55,831 bases of DNA from a bacterium (GCA_004559785.1 SFXD01000001.1:1-55831), one strand, 5' to 3'; positions 24,651 to 33,349 are shown, counted from the first letter of the stretch. Program-made: numbers and translations. Notes: generated from the letters alone by a model not told the origin.

Positions 24651-24752
24651 GAGAGACCCTCCGCAGCACGATGCGCACCAATCCCTCGGAAACTATCGCC
24701 AAGGAATAGCAATCAACACGAATAAACAATAACCCCAAAATAAACAAGAATT

Positions 24753-25427
24753 ATGATTCGGCTAAAGAACATCAAGAAAGTATTCCGTACTGAAGAAGTG
24801 GAGACATGGGCACTACGCGAGGTAAACCTCGAAGTGAAGGCAGGCGAGTTTGTTGCCATCATGGGACCGTCGGGCTGCGGCAAGTCCACCCTGCTGAACA
24901 TCCTGGGACTGCTGGACAATCCCACCGAAGGCTCGTACATACTGAACGGGAAGGACGTGAGCACGCTCAGGGAGAACGACCGCACGGATATCCGAAAGGG
25001 TGTCATCGGTTTCGTCTTCCAGAGCTTCAACCTCATCGACGAGCTCAACGTCTATGAGAACATCGAGTTGCCCTTGCTCTACATGGGCGTACCTGCCAAG
25101 GAGCGCAAGCAACGCATCGAGGCAGCGATGGACCGCATGGCAATCTCCCACCGCCGCAAGCATTTCCCCAGCCAGCTCTCGGGCGGCCAGCAGCAACGCG
25201 TCGCTATAGCACGTGCCGTGTTGTCCAATCCCAAGATTATACTTGCCGACGAGCCTACGGGTAACCTGGACTCCAAGAACGGCAAGGAGGTGATGAACCT
25301 GCTGAGCGAACTGCACCGGGAGGGAACCACCATCGTCATGGTGACTCACTCGCAGCACGATGCCTCCTACGCCGACCGCATCGTCAAGCTATATGACGGT
25401 GAGATTGTGAAGCAAGTTGAACTATAA
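24753..25427 (+). CDS. ABC transporter ATPase, LolD/MacB type
   Basis: A 224-residue ATPase. Walker A 'GPSGCGKST' (38-46), Q-loop 'VFQSFNLI' (88-95), signature 'LSGGQQQRVAIARA' (141-154), Walker B 'IILADEPTGNLD' (161-172) and H-loop 'MVTHS' (195-199) are all intact. This is the LolD/MacB/FtsE class that works with FtsX-like permeases and moves substrates by mechanotransmission. Followed after 12 bases by the permease gene. Confidence 0.95.
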   Translation: MIRLKNIKKVFRTEEVETWALREVNLEVKAGEFVAIMGPSGCGKSTLLNILGLLDNPTEGSYILNGKDVSTLRENDRTDIRKGVIGFVFQSFNLIDELNVYENIELPLLYMGVPAKERKQRIEAAMDRMAISHRRKHFPSQLSGGQQQRVAIARAVLSNPKIILADEPTGNLDSKNGKEVMNLLSELHREGTTIVMVTHSQHDASYADRIVKLYDGEIVKQVEL

Positions 25428-25439
25428 CAGCCAGCCTCC

Positions 25440-27839
25440 ATGTCTATGATTCTCCATAACCTGAGGGTTGCCATACGCAACCTCATGAGGTACAAGGTGC
25501 AGACCCTCGTCTCCGTACTGAGCATCGCCATCGGCATTGTCACGCTGGCGTTCGTACACGCTGCCATGTCGGACTACAAGTTCTCCGCCCTCCTCGACCA
25601 ACCCTATTATGAAAGGGCGTACAACATAGGCTTTTCGCCACTGGAGGAAAGCGAGCCCCAAGCCAATGGCTGCGAGACTGGCAGTTGCGACATAACACCC
25701 GACATAGTCCGCGCACTGAAACCTGAAGGTGGACTCAGGTGTGCCGAACAGGTGACGGTACTTGCCGACATGATAGAGGGAACAATCTCCACGGAGTTTC
25801 ACTTGTGCGACTCCACGGTACGCAAGACCCTTCTCATCGGCAACATGGTCGACCCTGGACTGCCGAACTACCTTGGGCTGAGGTCTGCCATCACGGGCGA
25901 GAAGATAAAACCGCTGAAACCGGGCGAGGCGATTATCAGCAAGAGGGAGGCAGCCCAAATCTTCGGGGATGCCAATCCCATCGGTGCCACTCAGGAGTCG
26001 CCTTTGCATAGGCAACCCGGTCAGATAACCATTGTCGATGTATTCGACACCCCGTCCTGCTTCGACCATTGGTTCACCCGCCCGGCTCTTTACTATACCT
26101 TTGGCCCCATAGAACTGTTCGGCAGTGGGAATGCCAATGAAAGATGGGAAATAAGCCTGGTACTCAAGGACGGCTTTACAAGGCAGCAGCTACAGACAGA
26201 ACTGGATGCGCACGTGAAGCCTCTCGGGCTGAAATCTGTCTTGACCAAGGAGGCAGACAGGATGAGTGAAACCAACGCCCAGATTATCCTCACCAATACG
26301 CTTGCCCATATAGCAGGTTCGCTCATACTGGTAGCCGCCATCGTAGGCTTCCTGCGGATGCAGGTCCAGCTATTCTGGATGCGCAAGCGCGAGGTAGCCC
26401 TTCGCATAACCCACGGAGCACGGATGCGGCATCTATTCTGGCTATTCTTTACTGAGACGTGCCTAACCGTCGCCCTTTCTGTCGCCGTGGCAATACTGAC
26501 CGGCAAATGGCTGGAAAGGATTGTATACACAGGACTTGCATACGTGTCGGACCTGCCGGAGATGTCCGTCCCCCTTGTCAGGCTCTACAGCCTGCACATA
26601 GGACTTGGGCTGCTATTGATATGCGGACTTGGCGTATGGGTGGCGGTCAGACGCATCTCTGCCTCCGGAAGCGGCCTGGCAGCCAACTTGCGAGGGAGCC
26701 GGACTCATCTTTTCCGCAACGTGATGCTTTGCCTACAGGTGACGATATGTACAGTCTTCGTATGCGGCAATCTTATTGTCCTCAGTTGGTCACGCGAGAT
26801 GCTGTCCTATTACAATCTGCCAGCCAACGACGACTTCTACAGGAAATGCATACTGATGAACATGGTAATGTCCGGCAAGCCCAAGCTGCTGATGGAGGAA
26901 GTCCGCCACCTGCCGAGCCTGGACAAGGTCATACCCCAAGGTATCAGCTATTTGTCTTTCCGCGAGTTGGATGACAATCCCGACATGCTTGCTGCCCTCA
27001 ACGGACGGTATTACCAACCCTTCTATCTGGAATCGGACACAGCACTGCTTTCCTTCTATGGAGTAAGGGTAAACTGGATACGTCGTCCAGCCGACGAAGG
27101 GGCATACCTGCTGTTGGACGAGGACATTTACCAGAAATTACGGGCTACGGAGTCCTTGGGCAATGGGACATTGTCTGTAGACCCGTTTGGCAAGGGATTC
27201 AGGTCGGTGCCCATTGCCGGCACCATACCCAAGTTTCCTTACTCAGACCATGGCGTTTCGGTTCTGGTAAACCACGAGACCACAGCAAGTTTCCAAGACT
27301 ACATCCTCGTTCCCAAGGCAGGTCGATACGGGTCGCTCATGCAAGAGGTGGAGCAAGCCATCCGTCGCATTGAGCCGGAAGTGGTAGAGCCGATAGCCAC
27401 TAACCTGCGCGACAGCCAGTCGGAGATAACCATGGTGGAGGGAATGCGCACGCTGGGCTGGATGCTGGGATTTGTCAGTCTCGTCATCTGTGCCATGGGC
27501 ATTTACAGCACCATCAGCCTCGACACCCGTTCGCGCCAGCAGGAAGTGGCGATACGCAAGGTGTGCGGAGCCAAGGGGCGAGACATCTACATCCTCTTTG
27601 GGCGCATATACCTTGCCGTCATCGTTGTGGCACTATCCATAGCAATCCCCGTTTCGGTCTTATTCAATCGGGCAATGATTGACTTGGACACACGCACTTC
27701 GGAATGTGGGACGTTGTCTCCATTCATGCCATGCCTCGTTGGTTCGTCCTTCATCGTCACGCTGATAGCCTCCATCGTTGTCTGGGAGATCCGCAAGGTG
27801 ATGCAAGTTGGCCGAACGAGCAGCGAGAGCAGCAGCTGA
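25440..27839 (+). CDS. MacB/FtsX-like ABC permease
   Basis: A 799-residue permease of the long Bacteroidetes type. 'NLRVAIRNLMRYKVQTLVSV' leads into the first membrane helix, then a large periplasmic domain (about 45-280). A first FtsX helix set covers about 285-430 ('HIAGSLILVAAIVGFLRMQ'). A second helix ('NVMLCLQVTICTVFVCGNLI') and periplasmic domain follow, and the last FtsX set ends the protein ('MLGFVSLVICAMGIYSTISL', 'QEVAIRKVCGAKG'). The motif 'REVALRITHGARM' and its later counterpart 'QEVAIRKVCGAKG' are the coupling helices. The substrate is not evident; such operons export peptides, antibiotics or lipids. Confidence 0.92.
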   Translation: MSMILHNLRVAIRNLMRYKVQTLVSVLSIAIGIVTLAFVHAAMSDYKFSALLDQPYYERAYNIGFSPLEESEPQANGCETGSCDITPDIVRALKPEGGLRCAEQVTVLADMIEGTISTEFHLCDSTVRKTLLIGNMVDPGLPNYLGLRSAITGEKIKPLKPGEAIISKREAAQIFGDANPIGATQESPLHRQPGQITIVDVFDTPSCFDHWFTRPALYYTFGPIELFGSGNANERWEISLVLKDGFTRQQLQTELDAHVKPLGLKSVLTKEADRMSETNAQIILTNTLAHIAGSLILVAAIVGFLRMQVQLFWMRKREVALRITHGARMRHLFWLFFTETCLTVALSVAVAILTGKWLERIVYTGLAYVSDLPEMSVPLVRLYSLHIGLGLLLICGLGVWVAVRRISASGSGLAANLRGSRTHLFRNVMLCLQVTICTVFVCGNLIVLSWSREMLSYYNLPANDDFYRKCILMNMVMSGKPKLLMEEVRHLPSLDKVIPQGISYLSFRELDDNPDMLAALNGRYYQPFYLESDTALLSFYGVRVNWIRRPADEGAYLLLDEDIYQKLRATESLGNGTLSVDPFGKGFRSVPIAGTIPKFPYSDHGVSVLVNHETTASFQDYILVPKAGRYGSLMQEVEQAIRRIEPEVVEPIATNLRDSQSEITMVEGMRTLGWMLGFVSLVICAMGIYSTISLDTRSRQQEVAIRKVCGAKGRDIYILFGRIYLAVIVVALSIAIPVSVLFNRAMIDLDTRTSECGTLSPFMPCLVGSSFIVTLIASIVVWEIRKVMQVGRTSSESSS

Positions 27840-28056
27840 GTCTTGCTCAGGCCATACCGGGTAGTGGCTTTTGGCTACTGCCGAAATGCAGAGGAAGGCA
27901 ATAGATAACGTGAGCCCGACGAATTAGAGCTAACTTGAAAGAAGCAAGATAATATGCCTCGGACAAGACATAATATATCTTCGTTCCCGATAAGGTTATT
28001 AACCTTGCCGGCATGTAGGCTATGATACATTTCCTGCGCAATCCATAGCATAAGAA
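27840..28056. other. Intergenic, no gene seen
   Basis: No credible coding frame. An inverted repeat-like GCCGGCA lies near 28007-28014. The right end leads into the promoter at 28057-28088. Confidence 0.6.
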
Positions 28057-28088
28057 TTTGGGAGTAAGGTTTTTTTGTCGTAACTTTG
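28057..28088 (+). promoter_or_regulatory. Promoter of the YbaK-type gene
   Basis: TTTG (28057-28060), 20 bases, TAACTTTG (28081-28088): a full match to the Bacteroidetes consensus. It leaves a leader of about 95 bases before ATG 28188. Confidence 0.75.
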
Positions 28089-28187
28089 CAAAAGGAAATG
28101 CTAAAAAGCGACTACGCTTCCGCAAGTCTGCCACAAGAAGTAGGCTTAGGCATGGAATGCAGGCATTATTCACGTAAGAAAAGAAAA

Positions 28188-28739
28188 ATGGAATTATCTG
28201 ACAAGGCAAGAAGCGTAGTGGACTTCTTCGAGAGCAACGGGCTACCATACCACCTCGTACAGCACCCTCCCCTCTTTACCATCGAGGAAGGACTCGCCTT
28301 CTGGAACTCGCTTGACGAACTTGAGGGTTGCACCCATTGCAAGAACCTGTTCCTGCGCAACCATAGCGGCAAGCGGCATTACTTAGTCACCATGGAGTGC
28401 CACAAGACACTGGACTTTGCCCGGTTGCAGGACATCATCCGTGAAGGAAAGCTGTCCTTTGCGTCGCCCGAGCGAATGGAGCGCTGCCTAGGCCTACAGC
28501 CAGGCAGCGTGTCCCCCTTGGGATTGATACACGACATGGACCTGACGGGAGCACCGCAAAGGGAACTGTTCCCGAACGGGCATCGCGTGAAGTTCTTCGT
28601 CGACAGGGACCTGTACGATGCTTCACAAATGACGTTCCATCCCTGCGACAACACAGCCAGCATGGCAATAACGCATGATACCTTCCTGCGATTCCTGCAA
28701 CTGTGGGGCGGCGAAGTAGAGTGGCGGTCTGACCTATAG
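28188..28739 (+). CDS. YbaK/ProX-type aminoacyl-tRNA deacylase
   Basis: A 183-residue cytoplasmic protein of the prolyl-tRNA editing family, which hydrolyses wrongly charged tRNAs in trans. From ATG 28188: 'KARSVVDFFESNGLPYHLVQ', 'HPPLFTIEEGLAF', 'GCTHCKNLFLRNHSGKRHYL' with the family lysine, and 'LGLQPGSVSPLGLIHD' near residue 105, all typical of the PrdX/ProX branch. An in-frame start at 28086 overlaps the promoter and is rejected. Single gene. The exact tRNA edited (Ala-tRNAPro is common) cannot be told from sequence. Confidence 0.85.
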   Translation: MELSDKARSVVDFFESNGLPYHLVQHPPLFTIEEGLAFWNSLDELEGCTHCKNLFLRNHSGKRHYLVTMECHKTLDFARLQDIIREGKLSFASPERMERCLGLQPGSVSPLGLIHDMDLTGAPQRELFPNGHRVKFFVDRDLYDASQMTFHPCDNTASMAITHDTFLRFLQLWGGEVEWRSDL

Positions 28740-28780
28740 GATGGAGGCGATTCCAGGCATTGGATTTGAGACAAGGACAG

Positions 28781-28810
28781 AAAAAAGGGGAGGAAACCTT
28801 TCCCTCCCCA
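28781..28810 (-). terminator. Terminator of the rubrerythrin gene
   Basis: On the minus strand GGGGAGG(GAAAGGTTT)CCTCCCC is followed by six T, beginning about 30 bases after the rubrerythrin stop. A classical intrinsic terminator. Confidence 0.85.
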
Positions 28811-28840
28811 ACCAGCAGGATATAGGATGCTTATCCTATA

Positions 28841-29404
28841 TTACTTCTTGAAATAGCGGTTGAACAAGCCCTGGAATCCTGCTCCGTGACGAGCCTCGTC
28901 CTTAGCCATCTCGTGTACGGAGTCGTGGATGGCATCCAGGTTCAATTGCTTTGCAACCTTGGCGATGTCCATCTTGCCCTTGCATGCGCCTTCCTCTGCC
29001 ATCATACGCTTCTCTACGTTGGTCTTGGTGTCCCATACTACTTCGCCCAGCATCTCTGCGAAGCGTGCTGCATGCTCGGCCTCCTCAAGGGCATAGCGCT
29101 TGAAGGCCTCTGCCACCTCGGGGTAGCCCTCGCGGTCGGCCTGACGGCTCATGGCGATGTACATGCCTACCTCAGTACACTCTCCCATGAAATGGTCTTT
29201 CAGGCCCTGGCGTACGAAATCGCCGTCTGGTCCCTCGGGTATTGCATTGGCTATACCCAACTCGTGCTCTGTGACGAACTGCAGGGCAGTGCCCTCTTCC
29301 ATCTTCTTGAACTTGCTGCCTGGCACCTTGCACTGTGGGCAGCGTTCTGGTGCGGTGTCACCCTCGTGAACATATCCGCAAACCGGACAAATCCATTTTG
29401 CCAT
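28841..29404 (-). CDS. Reverse-type rubrerythrin
   Basis: A 187-residue non-haem iron peroxidase that protects anaerobes from hydrogen peroxide and oxygen. The rubredoxin domain stands at the N-terminus (Cys6, Cys9, Cys22, Cys25: 'CPVCGY' and 'CPQCKVPGSKF'), the reverse of classical rubrerythrin. The diiron four-helix domain follows with 'HFMGECTEVGMYIAMSRQAD' and 'YALEEAEHAARFAEMLGEVV', then 'HDSVHEMAKDEARHGAGFQG'. ATG 29404 is chosen; an upstream start at 29467 covers the promoter box. Single gene with its own promoter and terminator. Its presence fits an anaerobe. Confidence 0.93.
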   Translation of the reverse strand: MAKWICPVCGYVHEGDTAPERCPQCKVPGSKFKKMEEGTALQFVTEHELGIANAIPEGPDGDFVRQGLKDHFMGECTEVGMYIAMSRQADREGYPEVAEAFKRYALEEAEHAARFAEMLGEVVWDTKTNVEKRMMAEEGACKGKMDIAKVAKQLNLDAIHDSVHEMAKDEARHGAGFQGLFNRYFKK

Positions 29405-29453
29405 AATTACTCTTTCTTTAAGTTTATAAAATATCTGTTTCCAATCTCTAATG

Positions 29454-29461
29454 CAAATATA
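29454..29461 (-). promoter_or_regulatory. -7 box of the rubrerythrin gene
   Basis: TATATTTG on the minus strand, 50 bases before the start codon, with CTTG 22 bases further upstream as a weak -33 box. A second TATCTTTG (29538-29545) lies further up and could be an alternative promoter. Confidence 0.6.
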
Positions 29462-29656
29462 GTGCAAGGCGTGCGCAGCGCATCAAGCCCAGTTGTATGC
29501 TTTGCCAAACCTCTGCCTATATCCGCAACTTCTTATGCAAAGATACGGAGTTTTCTGCAAATGTCTATTCTGTATGGCAGAGATATTATACATAATTAAC
29601 ACAAAATCCCTCCTCAAAGGCGCAAACCGTTAGCATCTGCATCCTGCAAACGTATT

Positions 29657-30424
29657 CTACTGCCTTGAGCCCAGTATCTGCATGAGCAGTTGCGGGTCGT
29701 TGGTAGTTATCAAGTCGATGCCCTTCAGTGCGGCATGATGGCGCAGCCCCTGCTCGCCGTCGACGGTCCAGACGTTGACCTCCAGTCCCAGTCGTTTGGC
29801 ATCCTCCAGCCATTCGGGATGCTTCTCGAAGGCAGCCAGATGATAGTCGATTCCCGTCAGCCCCATCGCCTTGATTTCCTTTGGTTCGATTTCGCCCCCC
29901 AGGAATGCCACCATTGCCTTGGGATTCTTCTCATGTATGTACTTGCAGGCATGAATGCTGAAGGAGATGTAGTCCGTGCGATCCTCAAGCCCGAGTTCCC
30001 TTACCAGCTTCATGGCCATGTCTATCAGACGGCTTTCCCTCTCCGGCGTGCGGTGAGGCTTGATTTCCATTACCAGCCTGCAGTCCTTCCATCGTACGGT
30101 TTCCTGCAGATATTGCTGCAAGGTAGGCAGGTACTCCCCGTTGCCGAGGCGATGGTTCATTAGTTCGGCATACATGGTGTCCTCCACCTTGATGCCATCC
30201 ATGGTAGCGTCGTGGAATACGACAGGCACTCCGTCGGCCGTCATCCATACGTCGAACTCCGAGCCATAGCAGCCCAGCTCGGCAGCCTTTCGAAACGATG
30301 CAATGGAGTTCTGCGCACTGCCATCCGTACGCCAATGTCCACGATGAGCCACCACCCGTGGCTGTGCCAATGCAGCGAGTGAGCCGCAAACCAACAACAA
30401 TAGGTTGATACATGTCCTTTTCAT
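29657..30424 (-). CDS. Glycerophosphodiester phosphodiesterase, exported
   Basis: A 255-residue GDPD-family enzyme that splits glycerophosphodiesters into glycerol 3-phosphate and an alcohol. A signal peptide (residues 1-20, ending LAALAQ) places it in the periplasm. Catalytic residues His27 ('VVAHRGHW'), Glu56 and Asp58 ('EFDVWMTADG') and His71 ('VVFHDATMDG') are in place. Later family segments are 'RLVMEIKPH' and 'VNVWTVDGEQGLRHHAALKG'. Its neighbours are rubrerythrin downstream and divergent FucO, so it looks like a single-gene unit. A -7 box TACTTTTG lies at 30459-30466 (minus). Confidence 0.93.
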   Translation of the reverse strand: MKRTCINLLLLVCGSLAALAQPRVVAHRGHWRTDGSAQNSIASFRKAAELGCYGSEFDVWMTADGVPVVFHDATMDGIKVEDTMYAELMNHRLGNGEYLPTLQQYLQETVRWKDCRLVMEIKPHRTPERESRLIDMAMKLVRELGLEDRTDYISFSIHACKYIHEKNPKAMVAFLGGEIEPKEIKAMGLTGIDYHLAAFEKHPEWLEDAKRLGLEVNVWTVDGEQGLRHHAALKGIDLITTNDPQLLMQILGSRQ

Positions 30425-30531
30425 AATACTTTTTCTTTTTTGTAAACCAATTATAGTGCAAAAGTAGTAAAAATCATCGTTAAAGAGGAATCTTTACCGA
30501 ACAAAAATTCCTTTTTACAAAATATTATTCA

Positions 30532-30539
30532 TAAATTTG
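30532..30539 (+). promoter_or_regulatory. -7 box of fucO
   Basis: TAAATTTG matches TAnnTTTG, 57 bases before the start codon. The -33 region is T-rich but lacks a clear TTTG. Confidence 0.55.
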
Positions 30540-30596
30540 TGGTGACAATGCCTCTATAGAGGCAAAATTGTTTAACATAAACTCTAATCAACAACT

Positions 30597-31751
30597 ATGG
30601 CACAAAGATTTATTCTCAACGAGGTATCTTATTTCGGAGCTGGTGCGCGCAAGGAACTGCCTGCCGTACTGGAACGCATGGGACTGCACAAGGCCCTGGT
30701 ATGTAGCGACAAGGGACTGATAAAAGTGGGGACTACCAAGATGGTGACCGACGTCCTGGACGAGGCATCGTTCCCATACGAGATATACAGCGAGATCAAG
30801 CCCAACCCCACCGTGACCAACGTGCAGCAGGGCGTAGAGGCATTCAAGGCAAGCGGGGCCGACTGCCTGATAGCCATCGGCGGAGGTTCCAGCATGGATA
30901 CGTCCAAAGGCATCGGCATAGTAGCCAACAACCCGGAGTTTGCCGACGTGGTCAGCCTTGAGGGTTGCGCACCTACCAAGCACAAGAGCGTCCCCATCAT
31001 AGCGATGCCCACAACCGCAGGTACCGGAGCGGAGGTTACCATCAACTATGTAATCATCGACGAGGAGCGCAAGGCAAAGATGGTCTGCGTAGACCCCAAC
31101 GACATACCTGCCGTTGCCATCGTCGACCCCGAACTGATGTACTCGCTGCCCAAGAGCCTCACGGCTGCTACGGGCATGGACGCACTGACACATGCCATAG
31201 AGGGCTACATCACCAAGGGCGCATGGGTGATGAGCGACATGTACGAGCTGCAGGCAATAAAGATGATAGCAGAAAACCTGCCACTGGCAGTGGAGGAGCC
31301 AACCAACCCTGTCGGACGCGAGGGCATGGCACTGGCACAGTACATAGCCGCCCAAGCCTTCTCCAACGTAGGGCTCGGACTGGTACACGGCATGGCACAC
31401 CCCATGGGCTCGCTGCACGACATACCCCACGGAGTGGCTAATGCCTTGCTCCTGCCCACGATAATGGAGTTCAACATGCCTACACGCGTCGAAAAGTACG
31501 GAGTAATAGCCCGGCACATGGGAGTGGACACGACGGGCATGACGCCAGAGCAGGCCGCACAGGCTGCCGTGGACGCGGTACGCACACTGAGCGTCAGGGT
31601 AGGCATACCCCAGAGGCTGTCCGACCTGGGCATTACCGAGCAGGACATTCCTGCATTGGCAAAGCAGGCCATTGCCGACGTCTGCACTCCGGGCAACCCA
31701 CGGGACGTGACCATAGAAGACATCACGGAACTGTACAAGAAGGTACTATAA
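30597..31751 (+). CDS. fucO: Lactaldehyde reductase / iron-containing alcohol dehydrogenase
   Basis: A 384-residue group III alcohol dehydrogenase, close in length to E. coli FucO. It reduces lactaldehyde from fucose or rhamnose to 1,2-propanediol with NADH. The nucleotide loop 'AIGGGSSMDTSKGIGIVANN' and 'MPTTAGTGAEVT' are present. Metal ligands are Asp195 and His199 ('GMDALTHAIEGYI'), His264 ('VHGMAHPMGS') and His278 ('HDIPHGVANALLLP'), one position off the E. coli numbering. No fucose isomerase or kinase is in the window, so use in rhamnose or general alcohol metabolism is also possible. Confidence 0.9.
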   Translation: MAQRFILNEVSYFGAGARKELPAVLERMGLHKALVCSDKGLIKVGTTKMVTDVLDEASFPYEIYSEIKPNPTVTNVQQGVEAFKASGADCLIAIGGGSSMDTSKGIGIVANNPEFADVVSLEGCAPTKHKSVPIIAMPTTAGTGAEVTINYVIIDEERKAKMVCVDPNDIPAVAIVDPELMYSLPKSLTAATGMDALTHAIEGYITKGAWVMSDMYELQAIKMIAENLPLAVEEPTNPVGREGMALAQYIAAQAFSNVGLGLVHGMAHPMGSLHDIPHGVANALLLPTIMEFNMPTRVEKYGVIARHMGVDTTGMTPEQAAQAAVDAVRTLSVRVGIPQRLSDLGITEQDIPALAKQAIADVCTPGNPRDVTIEDITELYKKVL

Positions 31752-31830
31752 TATATAATGTATAGGTGCAGGGGCAAAAGCGTCTGGATGATGTGCGGCC
31801 CCGTTGCACCATGCATGTGTCAGAACTTTT

Positions 31831-31977
31831 ATGCTTATGCCCCTGTAGGGCGTTATCCTGTCCTGCCCTGGCATCCACGCTCGACGCTGCTGGCTGTCCG
31901 CCCGATTCCCTTCCAGGGCGAAGTTCCTCCCAGCCTCCGTAAACGAGGGGGACTGCACCCGGCAGGGGCATAAGCAT
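31831..31977. repeat. 147-bp nested palindromic element
   Basis: Perfect 15-bp terminal arms, ATGCTTATGCCCCTG (31831-31845) and CAGGGGCATAAGCAT (31963-31977), enclose a second pair, GCCCTGG/CCAGGGC (31865-31919), and a segment, CCGTAAACGAGGGGGACTG, that looks like a decayed copy of the dispersed repeat core. There is no coding frame. It may be a miniature mobile element or a bidirectional terminator. Confidence 0.65.
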
Positions 31978-32009
31978 CCTTATCCACACCACCCAATACC
32001 AGACACCCA

Positions 32010-32909
32010 ATGAAGGCAAGCCTCGTTTTCAAGCAATATATCTGGATGATAGAGACCATACGCAGATGCGGGCCTCTGACCCTGGAACAGTTCAACCGCC
32101 TATGGGAAAGGTGCAGCCTAAGCCAAGGCAGGGAGATGCCCCGGAGCACCTTCAACTACAACCGTGAGGCGATAGAGGAGATGTTCGGCATCACGATAGC
32201 CTGCAACAAGAGAGACCACGTCTACTACATACGCAACATGGGAGACCTGCGCGGAGCCAGCTTGCAGCGATGGATGATGGAGACCCTGTCCATAGGCAAC
32301 ATGCTTTCCGAGAGCCAAGCCCTGCACGAGAGAATCCTGCTTGACGGCATCCCCGTGGGAGGGCACATACTCGACGAGATTCTCAGGGCCATGAGGCAGG
32401 GCGTGCGCATCTCGATGGAGTACCAGAAGTTCCGGGACACTTCGCCCAAGGAAGTCGTCGGGTCGCCGCTGTGCCTGAAGGCATCCGGGCGCAGATGGTA
32501 CGTGGTGCTCGACACCCCCGACCACGACGAGCCTGCCGTCTACTCGCTGGACCGCATACGCAGCATAGGGCTTACCGACGAGCGTTTCACCATGCCTCCC
32601 GACTTTGACGGGGAGGCTTTCTTCCACGACAGCTACGGGGTGTTTGCCGGCAGCGACTTCGCCGTCCAGCACGTAGTGCTCAAGGCGTATGGGGTACAGA
32701 GCCATTACATCCGCACCCTGCCCTTGCACCACAGCCAGCAAGAGACCTCGTCTGGCAAGGAATGGACAATCTTCGAGTACGACATCCGCCCAACCATCGA
32801 CTTCATACAGGTGCTCTTGTCTTACGGGTCGGCAATAGAAATACTGAGCCCCCAGTCCCTGCGCCAGCGCATGAAGGAGGAGGTAGCGAGGATGGCGCAA
32901 CTGTACTGA
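32010..32909 (+). CDS. WYL-domain transcriptional regulator
   Basis: A 299-residue regulator. The N-terminal 75 residues form a winged-helix-like DNA-binding part ('SLVFKQYIWMIETIRRCGPL', 'TFNYNREAIEEMFGI'). The WYL domain (about 125-215) has 'RISMEYQKFRDTSPKEVVGS', 'LCLKASGRRWYVVLDTPD' and 'VYSLDRIRSIGLTDERF', with the aromatic core shifted to WYVV. A WYL C-terminal part follows. WYL proteins sense ligands or single-stranded nucleic acid. The target is not evident; the neighbouring fucO or the gene itself are candidates. It stands alone after the 147-bp palindromic element. Confidence 0.88.
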   Translation: MKASLVFKQYIWMIETIRRCGPLTLEQFNRLWERCSLSQGREMPRSTFNYNREAIEEMFGITIACNKRDHVYYIRNMGDLRGASLQRWMMETLSIGNMLSESQALHERILLDGIPVGGHILDEILRAMRQGVRISMEYQKFRDTSPKEVVGSPLCLKASGRRWYVVLDTPDHDEPAVYSLDRIRSIGLTDERFTMPPDFDGEAFFHDSYGVFAGSDFAVQHVVLKAYGVQSHYIRTLPLHHSQQETSSGKEWTIFEYDIRPTIDFIQVLLSYGSAIEILSPQSLRQRMKEEVARMAQLY

Positions 32910-32938
32910 CTACGCCTGAAGAGCATATACATGCCCGC

Positions 32939-33172
32939 CTACTGGGCAGGCATGCGCAACTGACGGCGCAGCAGCACCTTGGGAGAGCAGCCAAAGCATC
33001 GGCGGCAATACTTTCCGAAGAGAGAGAGATACTGGGAAAGTCGAGGGTTACGGCAATCTCCTTGAGAGACTTGTCCGTGTCTTTCAGCATCTATGGCATC
33101 TGCCTGTCGAGGCACATCTCTCGCAGGAGGGTACGGGACTTATTCACTGTAAAGCCATGAAAAAAACTTACA
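32939..33172 (-). pseudogene. Remnant of an AraC-family regulator
   Basis: On the minus strand a frame with 'FTVNKSRTLLREMCLDRQMP' hits a stop near 33091, then 'MLKDTDKSLKEIAVTLDFPS' continues, the second helix-turn-helix of AraC proteins. After 'SIS' the frame is lost in a (TC)n tract; skipping two bases restores 'LFGKYCRRCFGCSPKVLLRR' and 'QLRMPAQ' with a stop at 32941. The N-terminal part is missing. A decayed gene; translation is unlikely. Confidence 0.65.
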
Positions 33173-33318
33173 CGTCGTGACAGGCTGCAAATACCTGTCG
33201 CGACGTGTAGATATTTTCCTCGGGAGGAAGATATTCTTTCCTCGGGAGGGAAGTATTTTTTCCTCGGGAGGGAAAAAACTGCGCCTCGTGAGGCATGTAT
33301 AAACCCCGTAGTACGGGG
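33169..33318. repeat. Array of six consecutive hairpins
   Basis: TACACGTCG..ACAGG/CCTGTCGCGACGTGTA (33169-33209), TTCCT-CGGG-AGGAA (33216-33229), CTTTCCT/AGGGAAG (33236-33253), TTTTTTCCT-CGGG-AGGGAAAAAA (33256-33278), GCCT-CGTG-AGGC (33283-33294), CCCCGTAGTACGGGG (33304-33318). The middle three are variants of one CCTCGGGAGG unit. The last lies 32 bases after the sialidase stop and is followed on the minus strand by TTTAT, so it can end the sialidase mRNA. Confidence 0.7.
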
Positions 33319-33349
33319 GCTATCCTCTTGGTAAGCAATCTTTACAAAC

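Noticed and set aside
28841..29404. Classical rubrerythrin annotation
   Set aside because: The rubredoxin cysteines stand at the N-terminus, so it is the reverse type.
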